Shown one piece after another: positions 22,352 to 32,056 of a DNA stretch of 64,000 bases. Positions within the stretch are counted from its first letter, which is position 1, and each line of letters starts with the position of its first letter. The position numbers and the translations under genes are program-made. The stretch is from Enterobacteriaceae bacterium RIT714 (GTDB lineage: Bacteria; Pseudomonadota; Gammaproteobacteria; Enterobacterales; Enterobacteriaceae): the NCBI GenBank assembly GCA_009668015.1, contig WJYB01000002.1:186001-250000 (forward strand), read 5' to 3'. A model generated the notes under the pieces. The model was not told the DNA's origin. It made no database searches and worked only from the letters and a program-made list of their open reading frames with translations.

Positions 22352-23584
22352 TTAGTACAGCAGACGCGCGCGAATCGTTCCTGGTATCGCCTTCATACTC
22401 AGCAGCGCTTTCTCGGCAACATCTTCATCCGCTTCAATATCAATCACCACGTAGCCCATTTGAGAGTTCGTTTGTAGATACTGTGCGGCGATGTTAACGC
22501 CCTGCTCTGCAAAGATCTGGTTGATGGCAGTCAGAACACCCGGACGGTTTTCGTGGATGTGCAGCAGGCGACGCCCCCCGTGCAGCGGCAGAGACACTTC
22601 CGGGAAATTCACCGCAGAAAGTGTTGAACCGTTATCGGAATATTTGCTCAGTTTACCCGCCACTTCCAGACCGATATTTTCCTGTGCTTCCTGAGTCGAG
22701 CCACCGATGTGCGGCGTCAAAATCACGTTATCGAACTCGCACAGCGGAGAGGTAAACGGATCGCTGTTAGTGGCCGGTTCTGTCGGGAAGACGTCGATGG
22801 CTGCCCCTGCCAAATGCTTACGCTTCAGGGCATCACACAGCGCAGGAATATCGACAACGGTTCCGCGAGCGGCGTTGATCAGCAGTGAGCCAGGTTTCAT
22901 CAGCGCCAGCTCTTCTGCACCCATCATATTTTTGGTAGAGGCATTTTCCGGCACGTGCAGACTCACCACATCGCTCATGTTCAACAGGTCAGAAAGGTGT
23001 TGAACCTGGGTAGCATTCCCCAGCGGCAGTTTGTTTTCGATATCGTAAAAGAATACGTGCATCCCAAGCGATTCAGCAAGAATGCCAAGCTGGGTGCCGA
23101 TATGGCCGTAGCCGATAATTCCCAGTTTTTTACCGCGCGCTTCAAAAGAGCCTGACGCCAGTTTGTTCCACACGCCGCGGTGCGCTTTGGCGTTGGCCTC
23201 TGGAATCCCACGCAGCAGAAGCAACAGTTCGCCAATGACCAGTTCCGCGACAGAACGGGTGTTCGAGAACGGCGCGTTAAAGACCGGAATACCGCGTTTA
23301 GCCGCTGCATTCAGGTCAACCTGGTTGGTGCCGATGCAGAAACAGCCGATAGCCACCAGCTTTTCCGCGGCTGCAATGACGTCTTCAGTCAGATGGGTAC
23401 GGGATCGCAGGCCAATGAAATGGGCATCACGGATGGATTCTTTCAGTTGTTCAGTATCCAGCGCGCCTTTGTGAAATTCGATGTTGGTGTAACCTGCTGC
23501 ACGAAGGTTATCCAGTGCTTTCTGATGCACCCCTTCGACGAGCAGAAATTTAATCTTGTCTTTCTCCAGTGATACCTTTGCCAT
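22352..23584 (-). CDS. serA: D-3-phosphoglycerate dehydrogenase
   Basis: SerA catalyses the first step of serine synthesis, 3-phosphoglycerate to phosphohydroxypyruvate with NAD, and is feedback inhibited by serine. The 410-residue protein has the NAD motif GIIGYGHIGTQLG (about residues 155-167), catalytic region residues in LINAARGTVVDI and HIGGSTQEAQENIG, and a C-terminal ACT regulatory domain beginning at HIHENRPGVLTAINQIF (about 342). The C-terminal LLY is typical. A CRP-like box lies at 23782. Confidence 0.97.
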   Translation of the reverse strand: MAKVSLEKDKIKFLLVEGVHQKALDNLRAAGYTNIEFHKGALDTEQLKESIRDAHFIGLRSRTHLTEDVIAAAEKLVAIGCFCIGTNQVDLNAAAKRGIPVFNAPFSNTRSVAELVIGELLLLLRGIPEANAKAHRGVWNKLASGSFEARGKKLGIIGYGHIGTQLGILAESLGMHVFFYDIENKLPLGNATQVQHLSDLLNMSDVVSLHVPENASTKNMMGAEELALMKPGSLLINAARGTVVDIPALCDALKRKHLAGAAIDVFPTEPATNSDPFTSPLCEFDNVILTPHIGGSTQEAQENIGLEVAGKLSKYSDNGSTLSAVNFPEVSLPLHGGRRLLHIHENRPGVLTAINQIFAEQGVNIAAQYLQTNSQMGYVVIDIEADEDVAEKALLSMKAIPGTIRARLLY

Positions 23585-23781
23585 TTACCCGACCCTGTTT
23601 TGTCTGAACTGATGTTGTGCTGGATTTGAATCCGCTCCAGCCAACATATCAAAAAAAACTATTGCAGCAATATGAACGTTTGCGTCGGCACTCTGAAGAA
23701 AAGTCATCCAGGGCGAAATGTCAGAGGAAAATGCTGTGGATAATTGGGAAAGCGGCAGGATCGTCATGACAGGGTGAAAAA

Positions 23782-23797
23782 CGTGACACAAGTCACC
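23782..23797. promoter_or_regulatory. CRP-like box upstream of serA
   Basis: CGTGA-CACAAG-TCACC matches the CRP consensus TGTGA-N6-TCACA at eight of ten positions. It lies about 198 bases upstream of the serA start. CRP and Lrp are known to act at E. coli serA; placement here is by sequence only. Confidence 0.5.
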
Positions 23798-23824
23798 GAA
23801 TTTAGCTTTTGAAAAATATTTCGT

Positions 23825-23842
23825 GGGGGGAGAGCTCCCCCC
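23825..23842 (-). terminator. Hairpin after rpiA
   Basis: GGGGGGAG / CTCCCCCC forms a very GC-rich hairpin a few bases after the rpiA stop. On the minus strand an A/T-rich stretch follows but no clean T-run, so efficiency is uncertain. Confidence 0.6.
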
Positions 23843-23848
23843 GTCAGA

Positions 23849-24508
23849 TCATTTTACGATGGTTTGCACACCGTCAGCAGTCCCAATCAGGGCCACATCC
23901 GCGCCACGATTGGCGAATAACCCTACTGTCACTACGCCTGGAATGGCATTAATGGCATTTTCCATCGCCACCGCATCCAGAATCTCAAGGCCATGCACAT
24001 CCAGGATCACATTACCGTTGTCAGTCACCACGCCCTGACGGTACTCCGGACGTCCCCCCAGCTTCACCAGCTGGCGAGCGACAGCACTACGCGCCATCGG
24101 AATGACCTCTACCGGCAACGGGAAGTTACCCAGAATATCAACCTGCTTGGAAGCATCGGCAATACAGATGAATTTATCCGCTACCGAGGCAATGATCTTC
24201 TCACGCGTCAGAGCCGCGCCACCGCCTTTGATCATCTGCATATGACCGTTAATTTCGTCGGCACCATCCACATAAATCCCGAGGCGATCGACTTCGTTAA
24301 GATCGAAGACAGTGATACCGAGGCTTTTCAGCTTTTCCGTGGAGGCATCGGAGCTGGAAACGGCGCCCTCAATCTGCCCTTTCATCGTCCCAAGCGCATC
24401 AATAAAGTGTGCGGCGGTTGATCCTGTCCCCACGCCAACAATCGTGCCTGGCTGCACGTACTGGAGAGCGGCCCATCCTACTGCTTTTTTCAGTTCATCC
24501 TGCGTCAT
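23849..24508 (-). CDS. rpiA: Ribose-5-phosphate isomerase A
   Basis: RpiA interconverts ribose 5-phosphate and ribulose 5-phosphate. It has 219 residues. Family signatures [16 protein letters not shown] (about 21-36), [23 protein letters not shown]-type active-site region with the catalytic aspartates and glutamate (about 81-103) and the lysine in MIKGGG are visible. It is divergent from argP, as in E. coli. Confidence 0.97.
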   Translation of the reverse strand: MTQDELKKAVGWAALQYVQPGTIVGVGTGSTAAHFIDALGTMKGQIEGAVSSSDASTEKLKSLGITVFDLNEVDRLGIYVDGADEINGHMQMIKGGGAALTREKIIASVADKFICIADASKQVDILGNFPLPVEVIPMARSAVARQLVKLGGRPEYRQGVVTDNGNVILDVHGLEILDAVAMENAINAIPGVVTVGLFANRGADVALIGTADGVQTIVK

Positions 24509-24697
24509 GATCGTTTTGCCTGTGGTGTGATAACTCAGGCCGCATTATAGAACACGGAGACCCGAAATGTCCCTGTGACCAGTGTCACATTACCGCGTAA
24601 AGCGCTGACAGATCCGATGTAGTCGGATTTCGTCTGCCACAAAGATAAATTTGTGTCATAGTGCAGAATAAGCAAATTTCAGGAGTGCTGCCCCGCA

Positions 24698-25591
24698 ATG
24701 AAACGTCCGGATTACAGAACACTACAGGCGCTTGATGCCGTCATTCGTGAACGAGGTTTTGAGCGCGCAGCGCAAAAGCTGTGCATCACTCAATCCGCCG
24801 TGTCACAACGTATCAAACAGCTTGAGAATATGTTCGGACAACCGCTGCTGGTGCGTACCGTGCCACCGCGTCCCACTGAGCAAGGACAGAAGTTACTCGC
24901 GCTGCTTCGTCAGGTTGAGCTGCTGGAAGAAGAGTGGCTCGGCGATGAACAAACCGGCTCCACGCCGCTGCTGCTCTCCCTGGCCGTCAACGCCGACAGT
25001 CTGGCAACCTGGCTGCTGCCCGCCCTCTCCTCGGTGCTGGCCGATTCGCCTATCCGCCTCAATCTCCAGGTCGAGGACGAAACCCGCACCCAGGAGCGAC
25101 TGCGTCGGGGCGAAGTGGTGGGAGCCGTCAGTATCCAGCCGCAGGCACTACCCAGCTGTCTGGTCGATCAGCTTGGCGCGCTGGATTATCTGTTTGTCGG
25201 CTCAAAAGAGTTTGCCGACCGTTATTTCCCGAATGGCGTGACCCGCGCAGCACTGCTAAAAGCGCCAGCCGTAGCGTTCGACCATCTCGACGATATGCAT
25301 CAGGCGTTCTTACAGCAAAACTTCGATCTGCCGCCGGGGAGCGTGCCGTGCCATATCGTCAACTCGTCGGAAGCCTTTGTGCAACTGGCGCGCCAGGGCA
25401 CTACCTGCTGCATGATCCCGCATTTGCAGATTGAGAAAGAGTTGAAGAGCGGTGAGCTTATCGATCTCACGCCCGGCTTGTATCAGCGCAGGATGTTGTA
25501 CTGGCACCGTTTTGCGCCAGAGAGCCGCATGATGCGCAACGTCACCGATGCACTGCTGGCATACGGGCATAAGGTGTTGAGACAGGATTAA
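24698..25591 (+). CDS. argP: LysR-type regulator ArgP (IciA)
   Basis: ArgP senses arginine and lysine and activates argO and other genes; it was first described as an inhibitor of oriC opening. The 297-residue LysR protein has its helix-turn-helix at about residues 19-38 ([20 protein letters not shown]) followed by the effector-binding domain. It lies close to its target argO (26491), separated only by yggE. A bidirectional terminator separates it from convergent yggE. Confidence 0.96.
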   Translation: MKRPDYRTLQALDAVIRERGFERAAQKLCITQSAVSQRIKQLENMFGQPLLVRTVPPRPTEQGQKLLALLRQVELLEEEWLGDEQTGSTPLLLSLAVNADSLATWLLPALSSVLADSPIRLNLQVEDETRTQERLRRGEVVGAVSIQPQALPSCLVDQLGALDYLFVGSKEFADRYFPNGVTRAALLKAPAVAFDHLDDMHQAFLQQNFDLPPGSVPCHIVNSSEAFVQLARQGTTCCMIPHLQIEKELKSGELIDLTPGLYQRRMLYWHRFAPESRMMRNVTDALLAYGHKVLRQD

Positions 25592-25592
25592 T

Positions 25593-25630
25593 AAAAAAGC
25601 CGGGTCGCGCGTTCGCATCCCCGGCTTTTT
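25593..25630. terminator. Bidirectional terminator between argP and yggE
   Basis: The stem AAAAAGCCGGG / CCCCGGCTTTTT has A-runs and T-runs on both sides, so it can serve convergent argP (plus) and yggE (minus). Confidence 0.85.
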
Positions 25631-25649
25631 AAGCTTTACGACGTCAAAA

Positions 25650-26399
25650 TTACTGCGCTTTATCTGCCGCCGGTGCCTGCGTTTGCTGGCCCTGAGCAGG
25701 CTCAAGCTGGAACACCACATCCACCTGATCGTCAAACTGAATCGTCGGCTGCTCGTAGGTTTCTTGGGCAGAAACCGGTGCTGCGTCCGCCTTCATCATG
25801 CGAACCATCGGGCTTGGCTGATAGTTAGAGACGTGATAGCGCACGCTATAGACCGGCCCCAGTTTGGTGTTAAAGCCAGAAGCCAGCTGCTGAGCCTGGC
25901 GCACGGCATCGTCAATCGCCGCTTTACGCGCTTCGTCTTTGTACTTCTCTGGTTGCGCAACGCCCAGTGACACCGAACGGATTTCGTTCAGGCCAGCCTT
26001 CAGTGCCCCATCCAGCAGCGAATTCAGCTTATCAAGCTGACGGACGGTCACTTCAACGGTACGAACCGCGCGATAACCTTTCAGAATACTTTTGCCGTTC
26101 TGGTAATCATAATCCGGCTGAGTGCGCAAATTAGCCGAGTTAATGTCCTTTTTAGCTACGCTATTTTGCTCAAGGAAGGAGAGATATTGCGCAACGCGAT
26201 CGTCTGCCTGCTTTTTGGCTGACGCGGCATCTTTCGCGGCCACATTCACTTCAATCGCGAGCGTTGCGACATCAGGTACCGCATCCACACTCGCCGTACC
26301 GGAAGTGACAATGTGCGGTCCGTTTGGCAATTCGTTTGCCTGTACCGACATTGCGCCAACACTCACTAATGCCGCCAGGGCCATCACTTTAAACTTCAC
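25650..26399 (-). CDS. yggE: Periplasmic SIMPL-domain protein YggE (GTG start)
   Basis: This 249-residue exported protein of the SIMPL/DUF541 family is linked in E. coli to lower oxidative stress; its biochemical role is unknown. I use the GTG at 26399-26397 because AGAGGA precedes it and it opens directly on a signal peptide (VKFKVMALAALVSVGAMSVQA, cleavage near residue 21). The frame extends upstream without a signal sequence. The core contains GPHIVTSGTASVDAVPD and GYRAVRTVEVTV, and the C-terminus is low complexity and glutamine/alanine rich. Confidence 0.93.
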   Translation of the reverse strand: MKFKVMALAALVSVGAMSVQANELPNGPHIVTSGTASVDAVPDVATLAIEVNVAAKDAASAKKQADDRVAQYLSFLEQNSVAKKDINSANLRTQPDYDYQNGKSILKGYRAVRTVEVTVRQLDKLNSLLDGALKAGLNEIRSVSLGVAQPEKYKDEARKAAIDDAVRQAQQLASGFNTKLGPVYSVRYHVSNYQPSPMVRMMKADAAPVSAQETYEQPTIQFDDQVDVVFQLEPAQGQQTQAPAADKAQ

Positions 26400-26490
26400 T
26401 GTTATTCCTCTATGTTGCGAAGAGTGCCCATTAACGGGGCGCATGCCAGCAAGCTTAGCGGGTCTGGTTCAGTTGTCCATAAGACAACGC

Positions 26491-27126
26491 TTAGTTGAAC
26501 AATACCTGTACGTGATTGATGCCCTCTTTCGCTAACTGGAAAGCGATAAACCACATCACCAGGCCCACCAGCGTATTAATGATCCGCTGCGCTTTGGCGG
26601 TACGTAAACGAGGTGCGAGCCATGCCGCCAGCAACGCCAGGCCGAAGAACCACAGGAATGAAGCACTCACCGTGCCCAGAGCAAACCAGCGCTTAGGCTC
26701 CACATCCAGCTGACCGCCGAGACTGCCCAGCACCACAAAGGTGTCGAGATAAACATGCGGATTCAGCCAGGTCACGGCCAGCATAGTGGCAACGATTTTC
26801 CAGCGCCCCTGTTTCATGACTTCGGCGCTGGCCAGTTCAATATTGCTGCCCATAGCCGTTTTCAACGCGCCAAAGCCATACCACAGCAGAAATGCCACGC
26901 CGCCCCAGGTCACCAAAGCCAGCAGCCACGGGGACTGCATCAGCAGTGCACTGCCACCAAAAATCCCGGCGCAAATGAGCAAAAGGTCGCTGACCGCGCA
27001 CAGCAGAGCAATCATCAGATGATACTGACGACGAATGCCCTGATTCATGACGAACGCATTTTGCGGACCGAGCGGTAATATCATGGCCGCGCCTAACGCA
27101 AGACCTTGAAAATAGTAGGATAACAT
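26491..27126 (-). CDS. argO: Arginine exporter ArgO (LysE family)
   Basis: ArgO exports arginine and toxic analogues such as canavanine. It is a 211-residue protein with about six membrane segments. The LysE signature is the N-terminal [20 protein letters not shown] (residues 12-31), and [10 protein letters not shown] (about 131-140) is the second conserved motif. It is activated by ArgP, coded at 24698. The ArgP site should lie upstream of 27126 but was not pinned down. Confidence 0.96.
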   Translation of the reverse strand: MLSYYFQGLALGAAMILPLGPQNAFVMNQGIRRQYHLMIALLCAVSDLLLICAGIFGGSALLMQSPWLLALVTWGGVAFLLWYGFGALKTAMGSNIELASAEVMKQGRWKIVATMLAVTWLNPHVYLDTFVVLGSLGGQLDVEPKRWFALGTVSASFLWFFGLALLAAWLAPRLRTAKAQRIINTLVGLVMWFIAFQLAKEGINHVQVLFN

Positions 27127-27231
27127 GGGAAATATCTCACACAGTTGTCGTTTAGGCGAGACTATACTGCGTGATCTTCATTAGAGGAAATGGATAATAT
27201 TAATTGGCAATTAGCCATGCTAATAATGAAA

Positions 27232-27262
27232 ATGCCCGGCGACGTTGTCGCCTGCCGGGCCG
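27232..27262 (-). terminator. Hairpin after mscS
   Basis: GCCCGGCGAC / GTCGCC-T-GCCGGGC forms a strong stem right after the mscS stop; on the minus strand it is followed by CATTTTCATT. Probable mscS terminator. Confidence 0.75.
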
Positions 27263-27269
27263 GGGAAAC

Positions 27270-28127
27270 TTATGCTTCAGTCTCTTTCACACGTTTGAAA
27301 TTAACGTCCATCTGCGGATACGGGAAGGTAATACCGTGTGCGTCGAAGTCGCGTTTGATACGCTCCAGCACATCCCAGTACACATTCTGCAAATCACCGC
27401 TTTTGCTCCAGATACGCACCACAAAGTTGATCGAGGAGGCACCCAGTTCGTTCAGGCGAACGGTCATTTCGCGATCTTTGATAATGCGTTCATCCGACTC
27501 AATAATCCGGGTGATAAGCGCTTTCACCTGATCGATATCTGAATCATAGGCCACGCTTATAATCAGCTCGTTACGGCGCACCGGTTCGCGGGAAAAGTTG
27601 ATGATATTGCCCGCGATAATTTTACCGTTCGGGATGACAACGATACGGCCATCGACGGTACGCATGGTGGTGGAGAAAATCTGCACCTGCAATACGGTCC
27701 CGGCAACGCCACCCAAATCAACATATTCTCCGGAACGGAACGGGCGGAAGGTGACCAGCAGCACGCCGGCCGCCAGATTCGACAATGAACCCTGCAGTGC
27801 CAGACCAATGGCCAGACCGGCAGCACCCAGCACAGCGATCACCGACGCGGTTTGTACACCCACTCGGCCCAGTGCGGCAATCAGCGTAAAAGCGATAATG
27901 CCGTAGCGCACGAGCGCGGAGAGGAAATCTGCAACCGTGGCATCAATATGGCGCGCGAGCATCACACGGTTAATCGCATTGGACACAATACGCGCCACGA
28001 TCATCCCCACGATAATAATCGCGATCGCCGCCACGATATTTACCGCATAACTCAGCAGCAGCGCCTGGTTACGCACCAGCCAGGTACCCGCATTATTTAT
28101 GCCATCTACAACACCGAGATCTTCCAT
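27270..28127 (-). CDS. mscS: Small-conductance mechanosensitive channel MscS
   Basis: MscS releases solutes on hypoosmotic shock. It has 285 residues: N-terminal helices TM1-TM2, then the pore-lining TM3 with the alanine/glycine-rich [23 protein letters not shown] (about residues 95-117), and the cytoplasmic beta domain starting at [19 protein letters not shown]. Length fits the family (286 in E. coli). It lies downstream of fbaA, with its own promoter region of about 190 bases. Confidence 0.97.
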   Translation of the reverse strand: MEDLGVVDGINNAGTWLVRNQALLLSYAVNIVAAIAIIIVGMIVARIVSNAINRVMLARHIDATVADFLSALVRYGIIAFTLIAALGRVGVQTASVIAVLGAAGLAIGLALQGSLSNLAAGVLLVTFRPFRSGEYVDLGGVAGTVLQVQIFSTTMRTVDGRIVVIPNGKIIAGNIINFSREPVRRNELIISVAYDSDIDQVKALITRIIESDERIIKDREMTVRLNELGASSINFVVRIWSKSGDLQNVYWDVLERIKRDFDAHGITFPYPQMDVNFKRVKETEA

Positions 28128-28262
28128 TTATCCTTCCTTATGCTAATGCAAACCAAAAAAAACCATCCCACAGGGAGACAGGCAGGTCAGTAAAGGGTAA
28201 ACAAAAAGCGCGGATTATGCCAAACAGATCACAAAATCTGCGCAGACAGCTTATTGAAAACC

Positions 28263-28292
28263 ATAAAAAAAGGCCCGCAAATGCGGACCTTT
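28263..28292 (-). terminator. Intrinsic terminator after fbaA
   Basis: The stem AAAGGCCCGCA / TGCGGACCTTT is followed on the minus strand by a T-run. It ends the fbaA message. Confidence 0.85.
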
Positions 28293-28314
28293 CTCAAGCT
28301 ACCAGCAGCTCAAA

Positions 28315-29394
28315 TTACAGAACGTCAACCGCGTTCAGCTCTTTGAATGCCTGCTCCAGACGGGTGATCATAGAGGTCTGGGCAGCACGCAGCCATACGC
28401 GTGGATCGTAGTATTTCTTGTTCGGCTGGTCTTCGCCTTTCGGGTTGCCCAGCTGGCCCTGCAGGTAAGCTTCGTTGGTTTTGTAGTATTGCAGGATACC
28501 GTCCCAGGTTGCCCATTGGGTGTCGGTATCAATGTTCATTTTCACTACACCGTAGCTTACGGAATCTTTGATTTCCTGAGCAGAAGAACCGGAACCGCCG
28601 TGGAAGACGAAGTTCAGGCTGTTGTGCGGCAGGTTATGTTTCTTAGAAACATATTCCTGGGAATCGCGCAGGATGGTTGGGGTCAGAACAACGTTACCTG
28701 GCTTGTAAACGCCGTGAACGTTACCGAAGGACGCAGCGATAGTGAAACGCGGGCTGATTTTGCTCAGCTCGGTGTACGCATAATCAACGTCTTCTGGCTG
28801 GGTGTACAGTGCGGAAGCGTCCATGTGGCTGTTGTCCACGCCGTCTTCTTCACCACCGGTGCAACCCAGTTCGATTTCCAGGGTCATGTCCATTTTGGAC
28901 ATGCGCGCCAGGTATTTGGAGCAGATTTCGATGTTTTCGTGCAGTGACTCTTCAGACAGGTCGATCATGTGAGAAGAGAACAGTGGCTTACCGGTTGCCG
29001 CGAAGTGTTTTTCACCTGCGTCCAGCAGACCGTCGATCCACGGCAGCAGTTTCTTCGCGCAGTGGTCAGTGTGCAGGATAACCGGAACACCGTAGTGCTC
29101 AGCCATCTGGTGTACGTGGTGCGCACCAGAGATTGCGCCCAGGATTGCCGCGCCCTGAGGAACGTCAGTTTTCACGCCTTTACCCGCGATGAATGCTGCG
29201 CCACCGTTGGAGAACTGTACGATAACCGGAGCTTTAACTTTTGCAGCGGTTTCCAGTACGGCGTTAATGGAGTCGGTACCCACGCAGTTAACTGCCGGCA
29301 GAGCAAAGTTGTTTTCTTTAGCTACCTGGAACACTTTCTGAACGTCATCACCAGTGATCACGCCAGGTTTTACGAAATCAAAAATTTTAGACAT
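28315..29394 (-). CDS. fbaA: Class II fructose-bisphosphate aldolase
   Basis: The zinc-dependent aldolase cleaves fructose 1,6-bisphosphate to two triose phosphates. It has 359 residues. Metal and catalytic residues are in VILHTDHCAKKLLPW (about 105-119, Asp and His), TLEIELGCTGGEEDGVDN (about 174-191), FGNVHGVY and FHGGSGSS (about 265-272). It lies 92 bases after pgk as the last gene of epd-pgk-fbaA. Confidence 0.98.
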   Translation of the reverse strand: MSKIFDFVKPGVITGDDVQKVFQVAKENNFALPAVNCVGTDSINAVLETAAKVKAPVIVQFSNGGAAFIAGKGVKTDVPQGAAILGAISGAHHVHQMAEHYGVPVILHTDHCAKKLLPWIDGLLDAGEKHFAATGKPLFSSHMIDLSEESLHENIEICSKYLARMSKMDMTLEIELGCTGGEEDGVDNSHMDASALYTQPEDVDYAYTELSKISPRFTIAASFGNVHGVYKPGNVVLTPTILRDSQEYVSKKHNLPHNSLNFVFHGGSGSSAQEIKDSVSYGVVKMNIDTDTQWATWDGILQYYKTNEAYLQGQLGNPKGEDQPNKKYYDPRVWLRAAQTSMITRLEQAFKELNAVDVL

Positions 29395-29486
29395 GTTACG
29401 TAGTCCTGTATCTTCGGCCGTTAGAAAAGGTGCGAGCTCTAAAAAGCACGCTGAAATTTGGGCAGGTTTCCCTGCCCATGAATGGC

Positions 29487-30650
29487 TTACTTCTTAGCGC
29501 GCTCTTCGAGCATTGCTACTGCTGGCAGGACTTTGCCTTCCACGAATTCAAGGAATGCGCCGCCACCAGTGGAGATGTAGGAAATTTTGTCGGAAATACC
29601 GAACAGGTCAATAGCTGCCAGAGTGTCGCCGCCGCCTGCGATGGAGAACGCTTCGCTGTCTGCGATAGCGTTAGCCACGATTTCAGTCCCTTTACGGAAG
29701 TTAGGGAACTCGAACACGCCAACCGGGCCATTCCACAGAATGGTTTTCGCGTTTTTCAGGATGTCTGCCAGTTTCTGTGCAGACACGTCGCCCAGGTCCA
29801 GAATCTGCTCTTCATCTTTGATGTCGTTAACAGATTTCAGGGTTGCGGTCGCCGTTTCAGAGAACTCAGTCGCAACACGAACGTCAGTCGGGACCGGGAT
29901 ATCGCAAGTGGTCAGCAGACGTTTTGCTTCGTCAACCAGATCTGCTTCGTACAGGGATTTACCTACGTTGTGGCCTTGAGCGGCAACGAAGGTGTTCGCG
30001 ATACCACCGCCAACGATCAGCTGGTCAGCGATTTTGGACAGAGAATCGAGAACGGTCAGTTTGGTAGAAACTTTAGAACCACCGACGATGGCAACCATTG
30101 GACGAGCAGGTTCTTTCAGTGCTTTACCCAGTGCTTCCAGTTCGTCAGCCAGCAGTGGACCTGCGCAAGCGACGTCTGCGAATTTACCGATACCGTGGGT
30201 AGAAGCCTGAGCACGGTGAGCCGTACCGAACGCATCCATTACGAACACGTCACACAGTGCCGCGTATTTTTTGGACAGCGTTTCGTCGTCTTTCTTTTCG
30301 CCTTTGTTGAAGCGAACGTTTTCCAGAACCACCAGTTCACCTGCAGCGACTTCTACGCCATCCAGGTAATCTTTCACCAGGCGTACCGGAGCAGACAGTT
30401 TGTCTTTCAGATAGCTAACAACCGGCAGCAGAGAGAATTCTTCGTTGTACTCGCCTTCGGTCGGACGACCCAGGTGAGACGTAACCATCACTTTCGCGCC
30501 TTGCTTCAGTGCCAGTTCGATGGTTGGCAGGGAAGCACGGATACGCGCGTCGCTGGTCACTTTGCCATCTTTAACGGGTACGTTCAGATCAGCACGGATG
30601 AAAACGCGTTTACCTGCCAGATCCAGATCGGTCATCTTAATTACAGACAT
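29487..30650 (-). CDS. pgk: Phosphoglycerate kinase
   Basis: Pgk transfers phosphate from 1,3-bisphosphoglycerate to ADP. It has 387 residues, with the N-terminal substrate signature [13 protein letters not shown] (about 14-26), HLGRP (about 59-63), and the nucleotide-binding GGGDTLAAI and [10 protein letters not shown] near the C-terminus. It follows epd by 49 bases. A 412-codon antisense frame over it is a shadow of its strongly biased codon use. Confidence 0.98.
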   Translation of the reverse strand: MSVIKMTDLDLAGKRVFIRADLNVPVKDGKVTSDARIRASLPTIELALKQGAKVMVTSHLGRPTEGEYNEEFSLLPVVSYLKDKLSAPVRLVKDYLDGVEVAAGELVVLENVRFNKGEKKDDETLSKKYAALCDVFVMDAFGTAHRAQASTHGIGKFADVACAGPLLADELEALGKALKEPARPMVAIVGGSKVSTKLTVLDSLSKIADQLIVGGGIANTFVAAQGHNVGKSLYEADLVDEAKRLLTTCDIPVPTDVRVATEFSETATATLKSVNDIKDEEQILDLGDVSAQKLADILKNAKTILWNGPVGVFEFPNFRKGTEIVANAIADSEAFSIAGGGDTLAAIDLFGISDKISYISTGGGAFLEFVEGKVLPAVAMLEERAKK

Positions 30651-30699
30651 GGTGAATCCTCTCGTTGATTCTTAAAGTTTTGCAAGCGCATTCTGCGCT

Positions 30700-31719
30700 C
30701 TACCTGAAACCTTGCGCGGCCATTGCTAACGTGGTGTCGAGCATTCTGTTAGCAAAACCCCATTCATTATCACACCACACCAGCGTTTTGATGAGGTGAG
30801 CACCGCTGACCCGCGTTTGCGTACCATCGACAATGGCACTGTGCGGATCGTGGTTAAAATCTACTGAGACCAACGGTAATTCCGTATAGTCAACTATACC
30901 ATGAAATGCACCCTGTGCCGCTTTTTGCAGCAACAGGTTGACTTCACTGGCTTTTACCGGTTTTTTGACCGTCACGCTAAGGTCAATTGCGGTGACATTT
31001 ATCGTCGGCACGCGAACCGCAATGGCTTCAAATCGGTCGTTAAACTGCGGAAAAATACGGGTGATCCCCGCCGCCAGTTTGGTATCCACCGGAATAATGG
31101 ACTGACTCGCCGCGCGCGTGCGACGCAGATCCGGGTGATAGGCATCAATGACCTGTTGATCGTGCATCGCAGAGTGGATCGTGGTGACGGTGCCCCATTC
31201 AATGCCATAGGCATCGTCTAACAGTTTAATGACCGGAATAATGCAGTTGGTGGTGCAGGAAGCATTGGAGACAATACGGTGTTCGGCTTGCAGCTCTTGA
31301 TGATTTACGCCGTAGACGACCGTCGCATCAAGATCGTTACCGCCGGGATGGGAAAACAGAACTTTTTTCGCACCGGCAGCCAGATGCGCCTCACCGTGTT
31401 CGCGGTTACCGTAGACGCCGGTACAGTCAAGAACCACATCCACACCCAATTCGCGCCACGGCAGATGTTCAATGCTGGGCTCATGCAATACGCGAATGAT
31501 ATCGTCACCCACGAACAGCTGTTCTCTCTCCTGGCGAATATCCCAGGCAAAGCGTCCGTGGCTGGTATCATATTTCAATAAATGCGCCATACCCGCAGCA
31601 TCCGCCAGTTCATTGACTGCCACTACGGTGATCTCCGCACGACGCCCGGATTCATATAAAGCACGAACCACGTTGCGTCCTATGCGACCGAAGCCATTAA
31701 TCGCTACGCGTACGGTCAT
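30700..31719 (-). CDS. epd: D-erythrose-4-phosphate dehydrogenase
   Basis: Epd (GapB) oxidises erythrose 4-phosphate to 4-phosphoerythronate, the first step of pyridoxal phosphate synthesis. The 339-residue GAPDH-family protein has the NAD fold [18 protein letters not shown] (residues 3-20) and the catalytic cysteine in [12 protein letters not shown] (cysteine near 155). Linkage to pgk and fbaA, and GapB-like rather than GapA sequence, support Epd. A CRP-like site is at 31915. tktA lies upstream, and its product makes erythrose 4-phosphate. Confidence 0.96.
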   Translation of the reverse strand: MTVRVAINGFGRIGRNVVRALYESGRRAEITVVAVNELADAAGMAHLLKYDTSHGRFAWDIRQEREQLFVGDDIIRVLHEPSIEHLPWRELGVDVVLDCTGVYGNREHGEAHLAAGAKKVLFSHPGGNDLDATVVYGVNHQELQAEHRIVSNASCTTNCIIPVIKLLDDAYGIEWGTVTTIHSAMHDQQVIDAYHPDLRRTRAASQSIIPVDTKLAAGITRIFPQFNDRFEAIAVRVPTINVTAIDLSVTVKKPVKASEVNLLLQKAAQGAFHGIVDYTELPLVSVDFNHDPHSAIVDGTQTRVSGAHLIKTLVWCDNEWGFANRMLDTTLAMAAQGFR

Positions 31720-31914
31720 AGGTCTCCTGCAAGGCTATCCCTGAGTTGAGGTGGCTGAAAGAGTAATGCAGCAACGCTCAGAGGGGAATCCTCGCCTGTC
31801 ACAAACTGCGACTGATTGGTCAATTGTCGAACAAATAATCGACTGAAACGCTTCAGCAAGAATAAGCGAAACGGGAAATAAAAGGAATGTTCGTCCCGCC
31901 CAATAAGCCAGCTA

Positions 31915-31930
31915 TATGACATACGTCACA
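31915..31930. promoter_or_regulatory. CRP-like site upstream of epd
   Basis: TATGA-CATACG-TCACA matches the CRP consensus at nine of ten positions, about 196 bases before epd. E. coli epd-pgk has a CRP-dependent promoter. Confidence 0.6.
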
Positions 31931-31983
31931 TTTTTAATGGAATAATTCACAATGGATTTACACTGTCCTGGAATAGCGGACAC

Positions 31984-32009
31984 AAAAAAGCCGGACAGAT
32001 GTCCGGCTT
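31984..32009 (-). terminator. Intrinsic terminator of tktA
   Basis: The stem AAGCCGGAC / GTCCGGCTT is followed on the minus strand by a run of six T. It lies about 50 bases beyond the tktA stop. Confidence 0.88.
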
Positions 32010-32056
32010 GAATTTCATTTACCCGCGCAGCAAATTGCCAGCGGGCATGAGCGCAA

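Larger units (their letters stand above)
31720..32056 (-). promoter_or_regulatory. epd promoter region and tktA end
   Basis: These 337 bases carry the tktA terminator (31984-32009) and the epd promoter region with a CRP-like site at 31915-31930. No gene is supported. Confidence 0.6.

Noticed and set aside
29430-30668. 412-codon antisense frame over pgk
   Set aside because: Strong codon bias in a highly expressed gene leaves the opposite frame free of stops; no family resemblance.
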